Below, piece by piece: positions 1-8,106 of a DNA stretch of 64,000 bases. The notes under the pieces are model-generated. The model worked only from the letters and a program-made list of their open reading frames with translations, had not been told where the DNA came from and did no database searches. This stretch comes from Fidelibacterota bacterium UBA2986. GTDB taxonomy: Bacteria > Fidelibacterota > Marinisomatia > Marinisomatales > AB-629-J13. The stretch spans positions 447,530 through 511,529 of the forward strand of contig DEAI01000011.1 of assembly GCA_002346675.1 (NCBI GenBank), written 5' to 3'. Made by a program: the position numbers and the translations under genes. Positions within the stretch are counted from its first letter, which is position 1, and each line of letters starts with the position of its first letter.

Positions 1-171
1 GATCTTGTATATATTCAAGATGCAAGGTGGTGGCTAGGTGGACTCAGGTCAGTGCATACAGTCTATGGTAATCCTCATAATGAAGATGGAGTGGTTTATA
101 TTAATTCATCACATTTAGATCATGGTCAGTTTTTGGAAGGATTGCAATTAAAAGCAGAAAAAGAAATGTAG
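1..171 (+). CDS. C-terminal fragment of an unrecognised protein
   Basis: An open frame runs from the first base to a TAG at 169-171 and gives the last 56 residues of a protein whose start lies outside the window. The tail is hydrophilic and ends in a lysine/glutamate-rich stretch (LKAEKEM), with an aromatic DARWWLGG segment near its visible start. I do not recognise the family. There is no signal, membrane segment or sorting motif in this part. It is followed by tRNA-Asn on the same strand. Confidence 0.55.
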   Translation, partial: DLVYIQDARWWLGGLRSVHTVYGNPHNEDGVVYINSSHLDHGQFLEGLQLKAEKEM

Positions 172-233
172 CTTTGAGGAGTTTGTAAACTAATCTAAAT
201 TCACCGCCCTTATTTCTTTGAATATTTTATAAA

Positions 234-306
234 TCCGGAGTAGCTCAGTTGGTAGAGCAGGTGGCTGTTAACCACTTTGTCGGGGGTTCGAGTCCCTCCT
301 CCGGAG
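234..306 (+). tRNA. tRNA-Asn (anticodon GTT)
   Basis: A 73-nt cloverleaf. The acceptor arm TCCGGAG (234-240) pairs with CTCCGGA (299-305) and the discriminator is G306. The D arm is AGCTCAGTTGGTAGAGC, the anticodon loop CTGTTAA (265-271) has GTT at 267-269, and the T arm contains GGGGGTTCGAGTCCCTC. CCA is not encoded, so it must be added after transcription. Confidence 0.97.
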
Positions 307-345
307 CAAGAAGCTAGGTTTGTAACACAAACCAGTTGGTATATC

Positions 346-390
346 AAGAAACTATGCCCTTGGATGATAACTCCAGGGGCACAGTTTCTT
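346..390 (+). terminator. Long hairpin downstream of tRNA-Asn
   Basis: The arms AAGAAACTATGCCCTTGGA and TCCAGGGGCACAGTTTCTT form a stem of about 19 bp with one mismatch and one G-T pair around a short loop (TGATAAC). It lies 40 bases after the tRNA and 26 bases before the stop of the convergent pirin gene. It is therefore probably a (bidirectional) terminator, although the T-run after it is poor (TTTC). Confidence 0.6.
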
Positions 391-415
391 TCGCCATTAT
401 ACCACAAATAAAAAA

Positions 416-1435
416 CTAAGAAGGTTTATCAATTTTACCGCTGATTAGTTTAGCAAATTTTCCTTCATATCCCCCATGTACAGGGTCTGAGGTTTTCCAC
501 TTCCATTCACCAAATCCGGTTTTATTATAGTCATGAAATGCTTCCTCAATTTCAGATCTGGTATTCATCACAAATGGACCGTATTGTACAACAGACTCAT
601 TAATTGGTTTCCCTTGAAGCATCAAGACTTTTGTATTATTTCCCCTATTTTTCAAGGTTGTGTTTTTTTGGGGATAAAGCTCAATCATTGAGTTTGATCT
701 AATTGGAATTTCATTAATTTTAATATCACTATTTTTGAAGACATAAATACTCCTATTTATTCCTTCAGTGATTTTGGGAATAGTGAATGAGCCCATACTT
801 GTTAATCTAATAACCCAGACAGCAAAGTGGTTGCTTGGATCATTGGCCCATGAATTGGGTGGAGGTTTTGGAGATACCACTCCATTAATTTCTCCTGAAA
901 TCAACTCAACAGCAGAGGTAATTCCATTTTTATCATCAATTTTTATTTTAGGAATTTGTTTATCCCAAAACATTTGAAAATTGGGGTTCACTCTTTTTTT
1001 ATGTGATGGAAGATTTATCCAAATTTGAAAAAAGTCTATAGTATTATTTGCTTTTTGATTGAATAATGGAAACATTTCTGAATGATTGATTCCATCGCCA
1101 GCTGTTAACCATTGTGCATCACCATCGCCGTACCTTGCCGATGCCCCTAATGAATCAGAATGATCGATTACACCTTTATCAACTACCGTTAGAGTTTCAA
1201 AACCTCGATGAGGATGCTTGGGGAAACCGGGGACTGATTCACCATGATACATATTCCATCCTTCTTTGTTTGAGAAATCATTTCCTATATTTCTACCATA
1301 AAGGGATGCATCTGGTGTGAAATCTTTTGTTGCATTAGGGTATATATCATTATGATGGACACAAAACAAGAATGGATCAATTGTTGGCCATGGACCACTT
1401 TCCGGTAGGTCAGTGATTTTTTTTATAGCATTCAT
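416..1435 (-). CDS. Pirin family protein
   Basis: 339 residues, with the bicupin architecture of pirins. The N-terminal cupin keeps the metal-binding set: H74 and H76 in HPHRGFET, and H118 and E120 in INHSEMF. The family holds a mononuclear iron; members act as quercetin 2,3-dioxygenase-like enzymes or redox-sensing cofactors, and the substrate here cannot be read from sequence. There is no signal peptide, so it should be cytosolic. The ATG has an AGGAAA Shine-Dalgarno about 7 nt upstream. It stands alone on the minus strand. At 339 residues it is a little longer than the usual 230-300. Confidence 0.9.
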   Translation of the reverse strand: MNAIKKITDLPESGPWPTIDPFLFCVHHNDIYPNATKDFTPDASLYGRNIGNDFSNKEGWNMYHGESVPGFPKHPHRGFETLTVVDKGVIDHSDSLGASARYGDGDAQWLTAGDGINHSEMFPLFNQKANNTIDFFQIWINLPSHKKRVNPNFQMFWDKQIPKIKIDDKNGITSAVELISGEINGVVSPKPPPNSWANDPSNHFAVWVIRLTSMGSFTIPKITEGINRSIYVFKNSDIKINEIPIRSNSMIELYPQKNTTLKNRGNNTKVLMLQGKPINESVVQYGPFVMNTRSEIEEAFHDYNKTGFGEWKWKTSDPVHGGYEGKFAKLISGKIDKPS

Positions 1436-1529
1436 AGATTTCCTTTTTTTATTTATAATATTATTATTACCAAATAATACTCCAAAAAGTTATACACCAA
1501 GGGTAAGTAGAAGCTTGATTATTTTTCTT

Positions 1530-1890
1530 CTATTGAAATGTTTTTGCATATAAAATTCTATTTTTTGATTTAAAAATAAATGTACAACCTACTAAAAACA
1601 TGAAATTCTTAAATTGTTTTCTGTAGCCTACCATTTGCCCTTCTTTTAGACCACAGCCACATTCAATATTAATTCCAAGAACCATAGCTTGAAAAATCAA
1701 AATATTAAAAACAATAATAAGAGTACCTATATTCAAACTAACACCAACGAATAATTCAAGCTATGGAAAAATAATGGCTGACATCCTATATACAACCAAA
1801 ATTTTATAAGAATGTGATAATTGATTATATAAAGTAATAAATTGCAATAATAGAATCGGTTTTTCAAAATTTATATTTTCTAATCAGATT
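1530..1890 (-). pseudogene. Decayed MauE/DoxX-like membrane protein gene
   Basis: The clean part (1736 down to 1530) encodes a hydrophobic segment followed by VLGINIECGCGL and a second hydrophobic segment, which is the C-terminal half of MauE/DoxX-type membrane proteins with the family's C-G-C motif. Reading on upstream in the same frame gives YKILVVYRMSAIIFP, a TAG stop (1761-1763), then LELFVGVSLNIG. This matches the preceding helix of the family interrupted by one nonsense codon, probably a lost Trp. The frame closes again at about 1890 with no start and no N-terminal helix. I infer a truncated, inactivated gene. The family normally supports disulphide or redox maturation, or vitamin K epoxide-type redox, in the membrane. 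Confidence 0.6.
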
Positions 1891-1951
1891 ATTTTTTAAG
1901 ATAGGACCTATTGAGTCTATAAGATGAATATATAATAATATAAAATTTTTC

Positions 1952-1969
1952 AAAACGCTCAAAACGCTC
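1952..1969 (+). promoter_or_regulatory. Tandem CGCTC operator, site 1, upstream of the lipid operon
   Basis: AAAACGCTC occurs twice head to tail (1952-1960 and 1961-1969). A possible -10 box TATACT lies at 1974-1979, which puts the repeats over the -35 region of the promoter for the gene at 2008. The same paired unit lies before the MerR-type regulator (10652-10669) and before the SRPBCC gene (11575-11592), so it is a candidate binding site for that regulator. Confidence 0.65.
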
Positions 1970-2007
1970 AATATATACTTGTGAACTATCTATTTTTAAT
2001 TTAAAAT

Positions 2008-2532
2008 ATGGGGATGTCATATTTTAAAAAATTGTTTAATATCATCGGTTTTCAAGTGGGATGGTGGGCCTGTGTCTTAGGTGTTCAAAATGGATATTCT
2101 TATCTAGGCCCGGTAGTTATATCCATTTTCTTAATAACTCATCTAGCGCTTAATAAAGGCAACCGGGGTGAAATAGTCTTCATTGAAACCGTTGGTATCT
2201 TAGGGACACTAGTGGATACTGCTTTTTTATTAACATCTCTGATAACATATCACGGACTCACTTTTTCATATTTTGCACCGTTTTGGATTATTGCAATGTG
2301 GTTGGGATTTTCTGCGACTATTAATCACTCTTTAGCATGGCTGGATGGTAAATGGATTTTTTCATTTTTTTTAGGTGCAATATTTGGTCCATTATCATAT
2401 ATAGCAGGACTAAAGTTTGGAGCAGTTGATTTTCAAATATCATTTTTTTCCATAACTATTTTGGCCGCAGTATGGGGTATAACAGTACCCTTCATTTTTT
2501 ATTTGAATAAAATGATTGTCGTCAAAAAATGA
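2008..2532 (+). CDS. DUF2878 family membrane protein
   Basis: 174 residues with about five hydrophobic helices. The family signatures are visible: GFQVGWWACVLG near the N-terminus, a central NHSLAWLDG, and GPLSYIAGLKFGA near the C-terminus. Function is unknown. From memory, the family is repeatedly found beside FAD amine oxidase, DUF1365 and CFA-synthase genes in light- or singlet-oxygen-responsive clusters, as here. First gene after operator site 1. Two ATGs (2008, 2014) are possible starts and neither has a clear Shine-Dalgarno. Its end overlaps the next gene by ATGA. Confidence 0.85.
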   Translation: MGMSYFKKLFNIIGFQVGWWACVLGVQNGYSYLGPVVISIFLITHLALNKGNRGEIVFIETVGILGTLVDTAFLLTSLITYHGLTFSYFAPFWIIAMWLGFSATINHSLAWLDGKWIFSFFLGAIFGPLSYIAGLKFGAVDFQISFFSITILAAVWGITVPFIFYLNKMIVVKK

Positions 2533-3227
2533 AAATGTATATCTACATAATAGTCTTCACTATCTTTTTCGCCACGAACGCCTTTGGAGAAGGAATAGAC
2601 TCACAAAACCGGTCATTGCTCAAAATTTTGTATGCCAATTCCAACTGGAATTTCATCGAAAAGACTAGTGACTCAGTTTATATCAGCGAAAAAAAAGTTA
2701 ACGGAACAAAACTCAATGCCGTTAAAGTGGAAAAGGTTTATAATATTGAACCACAGTGTTTCACAGAAGTTATTATGAATGTTGGTGGTTATAATTCGTT
2801 TCTTTCTAATTCTAATTCTCTGCACAGTAAAGTTATTGAGCATACCCGGGATAGTCTGATCGGATACCAAAAAATAAAAGTAAACATTCCTTTTTTTGAT
2901 GACCGTGAATATTTTTTTTACATGAGCCGGAAACCGTTTGATATTCAATCTTCCAATGTGATGTGTTACTGGATTCTGCTTGATCCAAAGCAGGATCAGA
3001 AAAATTTCAATCGATCTGACAATGCCACCTACCTGAAACAAGGTGCTGGATTGTGGAAGTGGGAGCCTGTAAAATCAGGTAAAGTTAAAATCGCGTATAT
3101 ATTAACTATGCACCCCGGCGGTTCCATTCCTGACTTTGTGATAGAAATGATCAATAAGAACAGCATTGTAGGATTATTGCGGGATGTAGAGAATGAAGTG
3201 AATTCAAAAAATGGTTTAAGAGGTTGA
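2529..3227 (+). CDS. Exported START-like lipid-binding protein
   Basis: 232 residues. A cleavable signal peptide is likely (hydrophobic residues 4-18, ending near NAFGEG). The rest reads as a START/SRPBCC fold: a WNFIEKTSDSVYI strand near the beginning and the late segment MHPGGSIPDFVIEMIN, typical of StAR-related domains that hold a lipid or sterol in a hydrophobic cavity. It should be periplasmic. The ATGA overlap with the DUF2878 gene indicates translational coupling. Assignment to START is from pattern; the ligand is unknown. Its position among lipid-modifying genes suggests it carries or senses a modified acyl lipid. Confidence 0.7.
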   Translation: MKMYIYIIVFTIFFATNAFGEGIDSQNRSLLKILYANSNWNFIEKTSDSVYISEKKVNGTKLNAVKVEKVYNIEPQCFTEVIMNVGGYNSFLSNSNSLHSKVIEHTRDSLIGYQKIKVNIPFFDDREYFFYMSRKPFDIQSSNVMCYWILLDPKQDQKNFNRSDNATYLKQGAGLWKWEPVKSGKVKIAYILTMHPGGSIPDFVIEMINKNSIVGLLRDVENEVNSKNGLRG

Positions 3228-3230
3228 GTA

Positions 3231-3773
3231 ATGAGCTTGAGATCATTCAACCTGTTAATCTTCCTATTGTTTACCGTTTCCTGCAATTTCAGCGATAATA
3301 GCAATAATGCGCAGGCAATGCAAACAGTACCCTTTGTAGATATTGAACGCTTCATGGGTGATTGGTACGTGATTGCAAACATTCCTACCTTTATTGAAAA
3401 GCGTGCCACTAATGCAATTGAATCTTACCGCCAGAATAGTAAAGGTCAAATTGAGACCACTTTTACCTTTTTCCAAGACAATCCAAGTGGAAGGGAAAAA
3501 GTGTACAAGCCAACAGGGTTCATATATAATACTGAAACAAATGCAGAGTGGCGGATGCAGTTTATCTGGCCATTCAAAGCGCCATTTCTTATCATTGACC
3601 TGGATGATGATTACAGTTATACGGTTATTGGGGTTCCCAACCGCAAATATGTCTGGATCATGTCCCGTGAACCCATATTGTCTGATGATACTTTTTTAGA
3701 CATAACACAAAAATTGGCAGTAATTGGTTATGATATATCCAAGATCCAAAAAATAGTGCAGGAGTGGGAATAA
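3231..3773 (+). CDS. blc: Bacterial lipocalin (Blc-type lipoprotein)
   Basis: 180 residues. The signal peptide ends in a lipobox with Cys18 (LLFTVSC), so it is a lipoprotein. Lipocalin signatures are present: GDWYVIA at 43-49 (structurally conserved region 1) and YTVIGVPNRKYVWIMSR toward the C-terminus, as in Blc/apolipoprotein D. The barrel binds lysophospholipids or fatty acids in characterised Blc. It starts three bases after the START-like gene, so it is cotranscribed. Known Blc proteins help membrane maintenance under stress, which fits this lipid-stress operon. Confidence 0.92.
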   Translation: MSLRSFNLLIFLLFTVSCNFSDNSNNAQAMQTVPFVDIERFMGDWYVIANIPTFIEKRATNAIESYRQNSKGQIETTFTFFQDNPSGREKVYKPTGFIYNTETNAEWRMQFIWPFKAPFLIIDLDDDYSYTVIGVPNRKYVWIMSREPILSDDTFLDITQKLAVIGYDISKIQKIVQEWE

Positions 3774-3779
3774 AGGCTG

Positions 3780-5021
3780 GTGAAAATAGCAATTGTTGGC
3801 ACGGGAATATCTGGTTTGACTGTCGCTTATCTACTTAACCGCAAGCACGAGATAACTGTTTTTGAAAAAAATGATTATATCGGTGGTCATACACATACGC
3901 ATACCATCAAAACAAAGCAATCAACACAGGCCGTCGATTCCGGATTTATTGTGTATAATGAAGTTACCTATCCTAATTTTATCAAGCTTTTAGATCAATT
4001 GGGAGTACAGCGGCAAAAAACGATAATGGGATTTAGTGTAAAATCAGTGAAAAAGAATCTGGAATATGCTGGTAATTCTTTAAAATCTCTTTTCGCCCAG
4101 CGCTTGAATTACTTACGTCCTTCGTTCTGGATCATGCTGCGGGACATTCTTCGGTTCAACAAAAAGGGGAAAGCCGACCTGCCCGATCTTTCAGTAGAAA
4201 TAAAGCTTGGGGATTATTTAAAACAGAATAATTATTCACTATCATTTATCAATCATTATATCATACCGATGGGGTCAGCGATCTGGTCTACTAAAGCGCA
4301 GTCTATGCTAGACATGCCAGCGCTGTTCTTTATTCGTTTTTTTAACAACCACGGCCTGATGGAGGTAAAAAACCGCAGCGGGTGGTGGGTCATCAAGGGT
4401 GGCTCAAAGGAATATGTGAAAAAAATGATAGCAGAATTCGATTCTAGGATAAGGTTGAATACTGCGGTGCAGTCCATAAGTCGATCAGAGAGCAAGATCA
4501 CAATTCAGGTCGCTGATAAAGAAGAAATTTTTGATGCGGTTGTCATCGCAACCCACAGCGATCAGGCATTGAGACTGCTTGCGGATTCCACAAAGCAGGA
4601 AGAGGAAATTCTTGGTGCATTGCCTTATCAGTCCAATGATGCATTGCTACATACAGATTCATCCGTTTTACCAAAGCGTAAACTTGCTTGGGCCAGCTGG
4701 AATTATAATCTAGATCAGGAACCATATAAGCCAATGGCCATGACCTATAATATGAACATGCTGCAGACCCTAGACTCCGAAAATACTTACTGTGTTACAT
4801 TGAATAATAATGACCTAGTGGATGATGAAAAAGTGGTAAAAACAATGCATTATCATCATCCACAGTTCACCCCGGAAGGTATCAAAGCCCAAAAAAGGAA
4901 ACATGAAATTAGCGGTGTCAAAAATACATATTATTGTGGTGCTTACTGGCGCAACGGATTCCATGAAGATGGTGTTGTCAGTGCATTGGAGGTGTGTAGC
5001 CATTTTGGGGTCACCCTGTGA
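3780..5021 (+). CDS. FAD-dependent amine oxidase-like protein (COG2907 type)
   Basis: 413 residues, GTG start. The N-terminal dinucleotide-binding fold has G7-x-G9-x-x-G12 and the strand-2 acidic residue E29 followed by the GG pair (YIGGHTHTH). The C-terminal part ends in the FAD-contact motif YYCGAYWRNGFHEDGVVSALEVC. This is the FAD/NAD-binding protein that usually lies next to DUF1365 and CFA-synthase genes. In Rhodobacter, related genes belong to the singlet-oxygen regulon and to furan fatty acid formation, where a flavoprotein desaturates a methylated acyl chain (recalled, not checked). A lipid desaturase role here is inference. The four-base GTGA overlap couples it to the next gene. Confidence 0.85.
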   Translation: MKIAIVGTGISGLTVAYLLNRKHEITVFEKNDYIGGHTHTHTIKTKQSTQAVDSGFIVYNEVTYPNFIKLLDQLGVQRQKTIMGFSVKSVKKNLEYAGNSLKSLFAQRLNYLRPSFWIMLRDILRFNKKGKADLPDLSVEIKLGDYLKQNNYSLSFINHYIIPMGSAIWSTKAQSMLDMPALFFIRFFNNHGLMEVKNRSGWWVIKGGSKEYVKKMIAEFDSRIRLNTAVQSISRSESKITIQVADKEEIFDAVVIATHSDQALRLLADSTKQEEEILGALPYQSNDALLHTDSSVLPKRKLAWASWNYNLDQEPYKPMAMTYNMNMLQTLDSENTYCVTLNNNDLVDDEKVVKTMHYHHPQFTPEGIKAQKRKHEISGVKNTYYCGAYWRNGFHEDGVVSALEVCSHFGVTL

Positions 5022-5812
5022 ACCTTTCAAACAGTAATTACATTTACACCGGTTCCATCTGCCATCGACGATTTACTCCCTTTGACCATTTTTTTACCTA
5101 TCCTATTTTCATGGCCTATTTTGATGTTGCCAAGGTGGAGAGTATGCTTAAAAAATCATGGTTTTGGAATACAAATAAACCTTCAATTGTATCATTCTAC
5201 CGCAGGGATTACCATGGTGATAAAGAGGAGACGCTGGATTCTGCTGTGCGGTCCACGGTCAAGAAGGAAATGGGGAAAAATATTACGGGCCCCATCCGTT
5301 TGCTTACCCACTTGCGCTTTTATGGCTATTGCTTCAATCCGGTAAGTTTCTATTATTGTTTTAATGAACAGGATGATGATGTTGAGCTCGTAATGGCAGA
5401 GGTGACCAATACACCTTGGCAGGAAAGGCATATTTACATGGTATCTGATCGATTGAACGGCGACGGAAATCTTACATCCAAGATGAAAAAGGAATTTCAC
5501 GTTAGCCCGTTCTGGGGAATGGATCATGATTATGAGTGGATGTTTACCCAGCCGGGCGAAAACCTATTGGTAAATATGAAGAATTATAAAGATGGGAAGA
5601 AAGTTTTTGATGCCACCTTATCTATGAAACGGAGGGAGATGACTGTAAAAAATTTGATTGGAAAGTCGCTACGATTTCCATTTATAACAGCGAGGGTAGT
5701 ATGGAGAATTCATTGGAATGCTGCTAAGCTATGGTTAAAGGGGGCTCAATTTTATACACATCCAGATAAGTTGAAGCAGGAAAAATTTATTGGAAAACAA
5801 AATGAGAATTGA
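5018..5812 (+). CDS. DUF1365 family protein
   Basis: 264 residues, GTG start overlapping the previous stop. Family landmarks: YTGSICHRRFTPFDHFFTYP at the N-terminus, LRFYGYCFNPVSFYYC in the middle (residues about 104-119), and EVTNTPWQERHIY. The biochemical role is unknown. It is almost always a neighbour of the FAD amine oxidase-like protein and CFA-type methyltransferases, so it is presumed to act with them on membrane fatty acids. Soluble, with no signal peptide. Confidence 0.9.
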   Translation: MNLSNSNYIYTGSICHRRFTPFDHFFTYPIFMAYFDVAKVESMLKKSWFWNTNKPSIVSFYRRDYHGDKEETLDSAVRSTVKKEMGKNITGPIRLLTHLRFYGYCFNPVSFYYCFNEQDDDVELVMAEVTNTPWQERHIYMVSDRLNGDGNLTSKMKKEFHVSPFWGMDHDYEWMFTQPGENLLVNMKNYKDGKKVFDATLSMKRREMTVKNLIGKSLRFPFITARVVWRIHWNAAKLWLKGAQFYTHPDKLKQEKFIGKQNEN

Positions 5813-7061
5813 TATTGTAGCTGACAGCTTGAAAGCAAACAAAAAAGTAAATTATTTGTCTGCTATTTTCAAATCTATAATTCTTAAACAATTTAAATAT
5901 ATTCAATTTGGCCATATTAAGCTTACTGATGGAAAAGAAGTTTATTCGTTTGGTGATTCTAAATCGGAATCAATGGTACAAGTTGATGTTCTATCGTCCG
6001 ATTTCTATGTGCTACTAGGCAGTGGCGGCATTTTGGGAGCTGCGGAAGCCTACACGGCAGGATACTGGAAGGCCAATGACCTGGTTGCTCTGATTCGCAC
6101 CGTATTTCGTAATAAAGATGTAATGAACCGGTTGGATTCTGGCTGGGCCCTATTGGCGAAGCCTCTAAATCTGTTTATCCATTGGTTACAAAAAAACTCT
6201 TTATCTGGGAGCAAACAAAATATTATCGCTCATTACGATTTGAGCAATGAATTCTATCAATTATGGCTTGATGAAACGATGACCTATTCATGTGGATATT
6301 TTAAGAATAAACATAGCACCATGAAGGATGCATCCGTGGAAAAACTGGATCGCATATGTCGGAAACTGAATATTCAGCCGGAAGACTCGATTCTAGAGAT
6401 TGGTACCGGCTGGGGCAGCTTTGCCATCCACGCAGCTAGGAACTATGGATGTAACATCACAACAACAACTATATCGGATGCCCAGTATGAATTGGCGAAA
6501 TATAGAATCCAGCAGGCCGGTCTAGAACATAAAATTACCTTATTGAAGGATGATTACCGTAATCTTAGCGGTCAGTTCGATAAGATCGTGTCCATTGAAA
6601 TGATAGAAGCAGTGGGACATCAGTTTGTTCCACTTTTTCTGAAAAAAGTATCATCTCTATTGAAAAAAGATGGACTCTTTGCTATGCAGGGCATTACCTA
6701 TAATGACCAGGAATTTGATAGATATAAGGGTTCGGTTGATTTCATTAAGAAATATATTTTCCCAGGATCCTGCCTGATATCTATTTCACAGATGACCGAA
6801 ACGATGAAAAAATACACCGACCTTTCCCTATCTCACCTGGAAGACATTACGTTGCATTATGCTACCACACTCAAGAACTGGCGGACAAAGTTTTTGAAGG
6901 AATTGGATGCAGTCAAAAAGTTGGGTTTCTCTAATGAATTCATTAACATGTGGGAATTCTATTTTGTCTATTGCGAATCAGGATTCAGGGAAAGGAATAT
7001 TGGTAACTACCAATTTGTTTTTGCAAAATCAGGGTCACAAAATATAAAGGTAGAATATTAG
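5802..7061 (+). CDS. cfa: Cyclopropane-fatty-acyl-phospholipid synthase family methyltransferase (first copy)
   Basis: 419 residues from ATG 5802. I prefer this to the TTG at 5790 because GGAAAA lies about 5 nt upstream. An N-terminal CFA domain (about 1-130) is followed by a class I SAM methyltransferase with LEIGTGWGS at 198-206 and IEMIEAVG further on. The late YCESGF motif contains the conserved cysteine (about residue 391) near the active site of CFA synthases. These enzymes transfer a methylene or methyl group from SAM to cis double bonds of phospholipid acyl chains at the membrane. It overlaps the DUF1365 gene by 11 nt. With the flavoprotein and DUF1365 it could make cyclopropane, methylated or furan acyl chains; which one is not readable from sequence. 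Confidence 0.9.
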   Translation: MRIDIVADSLKANKKVNYLSAIFKSIILKQFKYIQFGHIKLTDGKEVYSFGDSKSESMVQVDVLSSDFYVLLGSGGILGAAEAYTAGYWKANDLVALIRTVFRNKDVMNRLDSGWALLAKPLNLFIHWLQKNSLSGSKQNIIAHYDLSNEFYQLWLDETMTYSCGYFKNKHSTMKDASVEKLDRICRKLNIQPEDSILEIGTGWGSFAIHAARNYGCNITTTTISDAQYELAKYRIQQAGLEHKITLLKDDYRNLSGQFDKIVSIEMIEAVGHQFVPLFLKKVSSLLKKDGLFAMQGITYNDQEFDRYKGSVDFIKKYIFPGSCLISISQMTETMKKYTDLSLSHLEDITLHYATTLKNWRTKFLKELDAVKKLGFSNEFINMWEFYFVYCESGFRERNIGNYQFVFAKSGSQNIKVEY

Positions 7062-7062
7062 T

Positions 7063-8106
7063 ATGTTAAAATCACTTATATCTCTTGCGGAGAAAGGTGC
7101 TCTACCTGATTCCCTGATCCGCATTGGAATCCGAAGACTTAATCAGAAACGTTTAAGTGTTTCACAAAATACAAGTGTAGAAAAATTGGAAGAATTACAT
7201 CAAGCATGGGTAGATGAGCTTAACGCTAGTCCTATTGCTCTAGTACCTGAAAAAGCAAATGAGCAGCACTATGAAGTTCCCCCTGAATTTTTTGAGCAGG
7301 TTCTTGGTAATCATATGAAATATAGCTCTGGATACTGGCCCAACAGCACCAATTCGTTGGACGAGTCAGAAGCTGCCATGCTGGAAACAACTTTTCAACG
7401 AGCCCAGCTTGAAGATGGTATGGACATTCTAGAGTTGGGCTGTGGCTGGGGCTCCTTTACCTGTTTTATAGCTAGGGACCTTCCCAATGCCAGAATTACC
7501 GCTGTAAGTAATTCCAGTGATCAACGAAAATTTATTCAAGAGCGATGTAAGAAGGATGGATTAACTAATGTTGAAGTTATTACCGCCGATATGAATAGTT
7601 TTAGTACTAAAAAGATATTTGACCGCGTTATCTCCATTGAAATGTTTGAACATATGCGTAATTACAGGGAATTACTTAAACGTATTAGCGGCATTATTAA
7701 TGCTGACGGCAAAATTTTTATCCACATTTTTTCCCACAATTCTCTGGCCTATCCTTATGAAGATCAAGGTTCTGGAGATTGGATGGCCAGAGAATTTTTC
7801 AGTGGTGGTCAAATGCCGTCGCACCGTTTATTACTCCATTTTCAGGATCATCTAAAAATTGAAAAGGTGTGGCGTATTTCGGGAACTCACTATGCAAAAA
7901 CCTCCCAGGCATGGTTAATCCGAATGGACAAAAACAAAAAAATGATTCTCGATATATTTTCAGAAACATATGGAAATGATAAAGCCAAATTGTGGTTCCA
8001 GAGATGGCGTATTTTCTTCATGGCTTGTGAAGAACTTTTTGGCATGTATAATGGCAAAGAATGGGGAATCTCTCATTATCTGTACAGCAAGAGAAAAAGT
8101 TTGTGA
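7063..8106 (+). CDS. CFA-synthase-family SAM methyltransferase (second, CNMT-like copy)
   Basis: 347 residues, starting one base after the first copy's stop. It shares only the methyltransferase core: LELGCGWGS at 123-131, then IEMFEHM, with FMACEELFG near the end. It lacks the full CFA N-terminal domain and instead has about 60 residues of helix before NEQHYEVPPEFF. The pattern resembles the coclaurine N-methyltransferase-like branch that occurs in bacteria next to the FAD/DUF1365 pair. A second methylation or an alternative acyl substrate is plausible. It is not a simple duplication of the neighbour, because the sequences diverge strongly outside the SAM motifs. Confidence 0.85.
   Translation: MLKSLISLAEKGALPDSLIRIGIRRLNQKRLSVSQNTSVEKLEELHQAWVDELNASPIALVPEKANEQHYEVPPEFFEQVLGNHMKYSSGYWPNSTNSLDESEAAMLETTFQRAQLEDGMDILELGCGWGSFTCFIARDLPNARITAVSNSSDQRKFIQERCKKDGLTNVEVITADMNSFSTKKIFDRVISIEMFEHMRNYRELLKRISGIINADGKIFIHIFSHNSLAYPYEDQGSGDWMAREFFSGGQMPSHRLLLHFQDHLKIEKVWRISGTHYAKTSQAWLIRMDKNKKMILDIFSETYGNDKAKLWFQRWRIFFMACEELFGMYNGKEWGISHYLYSKRKSL

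Noticed and set aside
210..407. 65-codon minus-strand frame over the tRNA
   Set aside because: It reads through tRNA-Asn and its 3' hairpin; it is a shadow frame.
8061..8102. Earlier ATG for the NAPE-PLD-like gene
   Set aside because: It would overlap the previous gene by 45 nt; the GTG at 8103 repeats the four-base overlap style of this operon and gives a clean membrane anchor.
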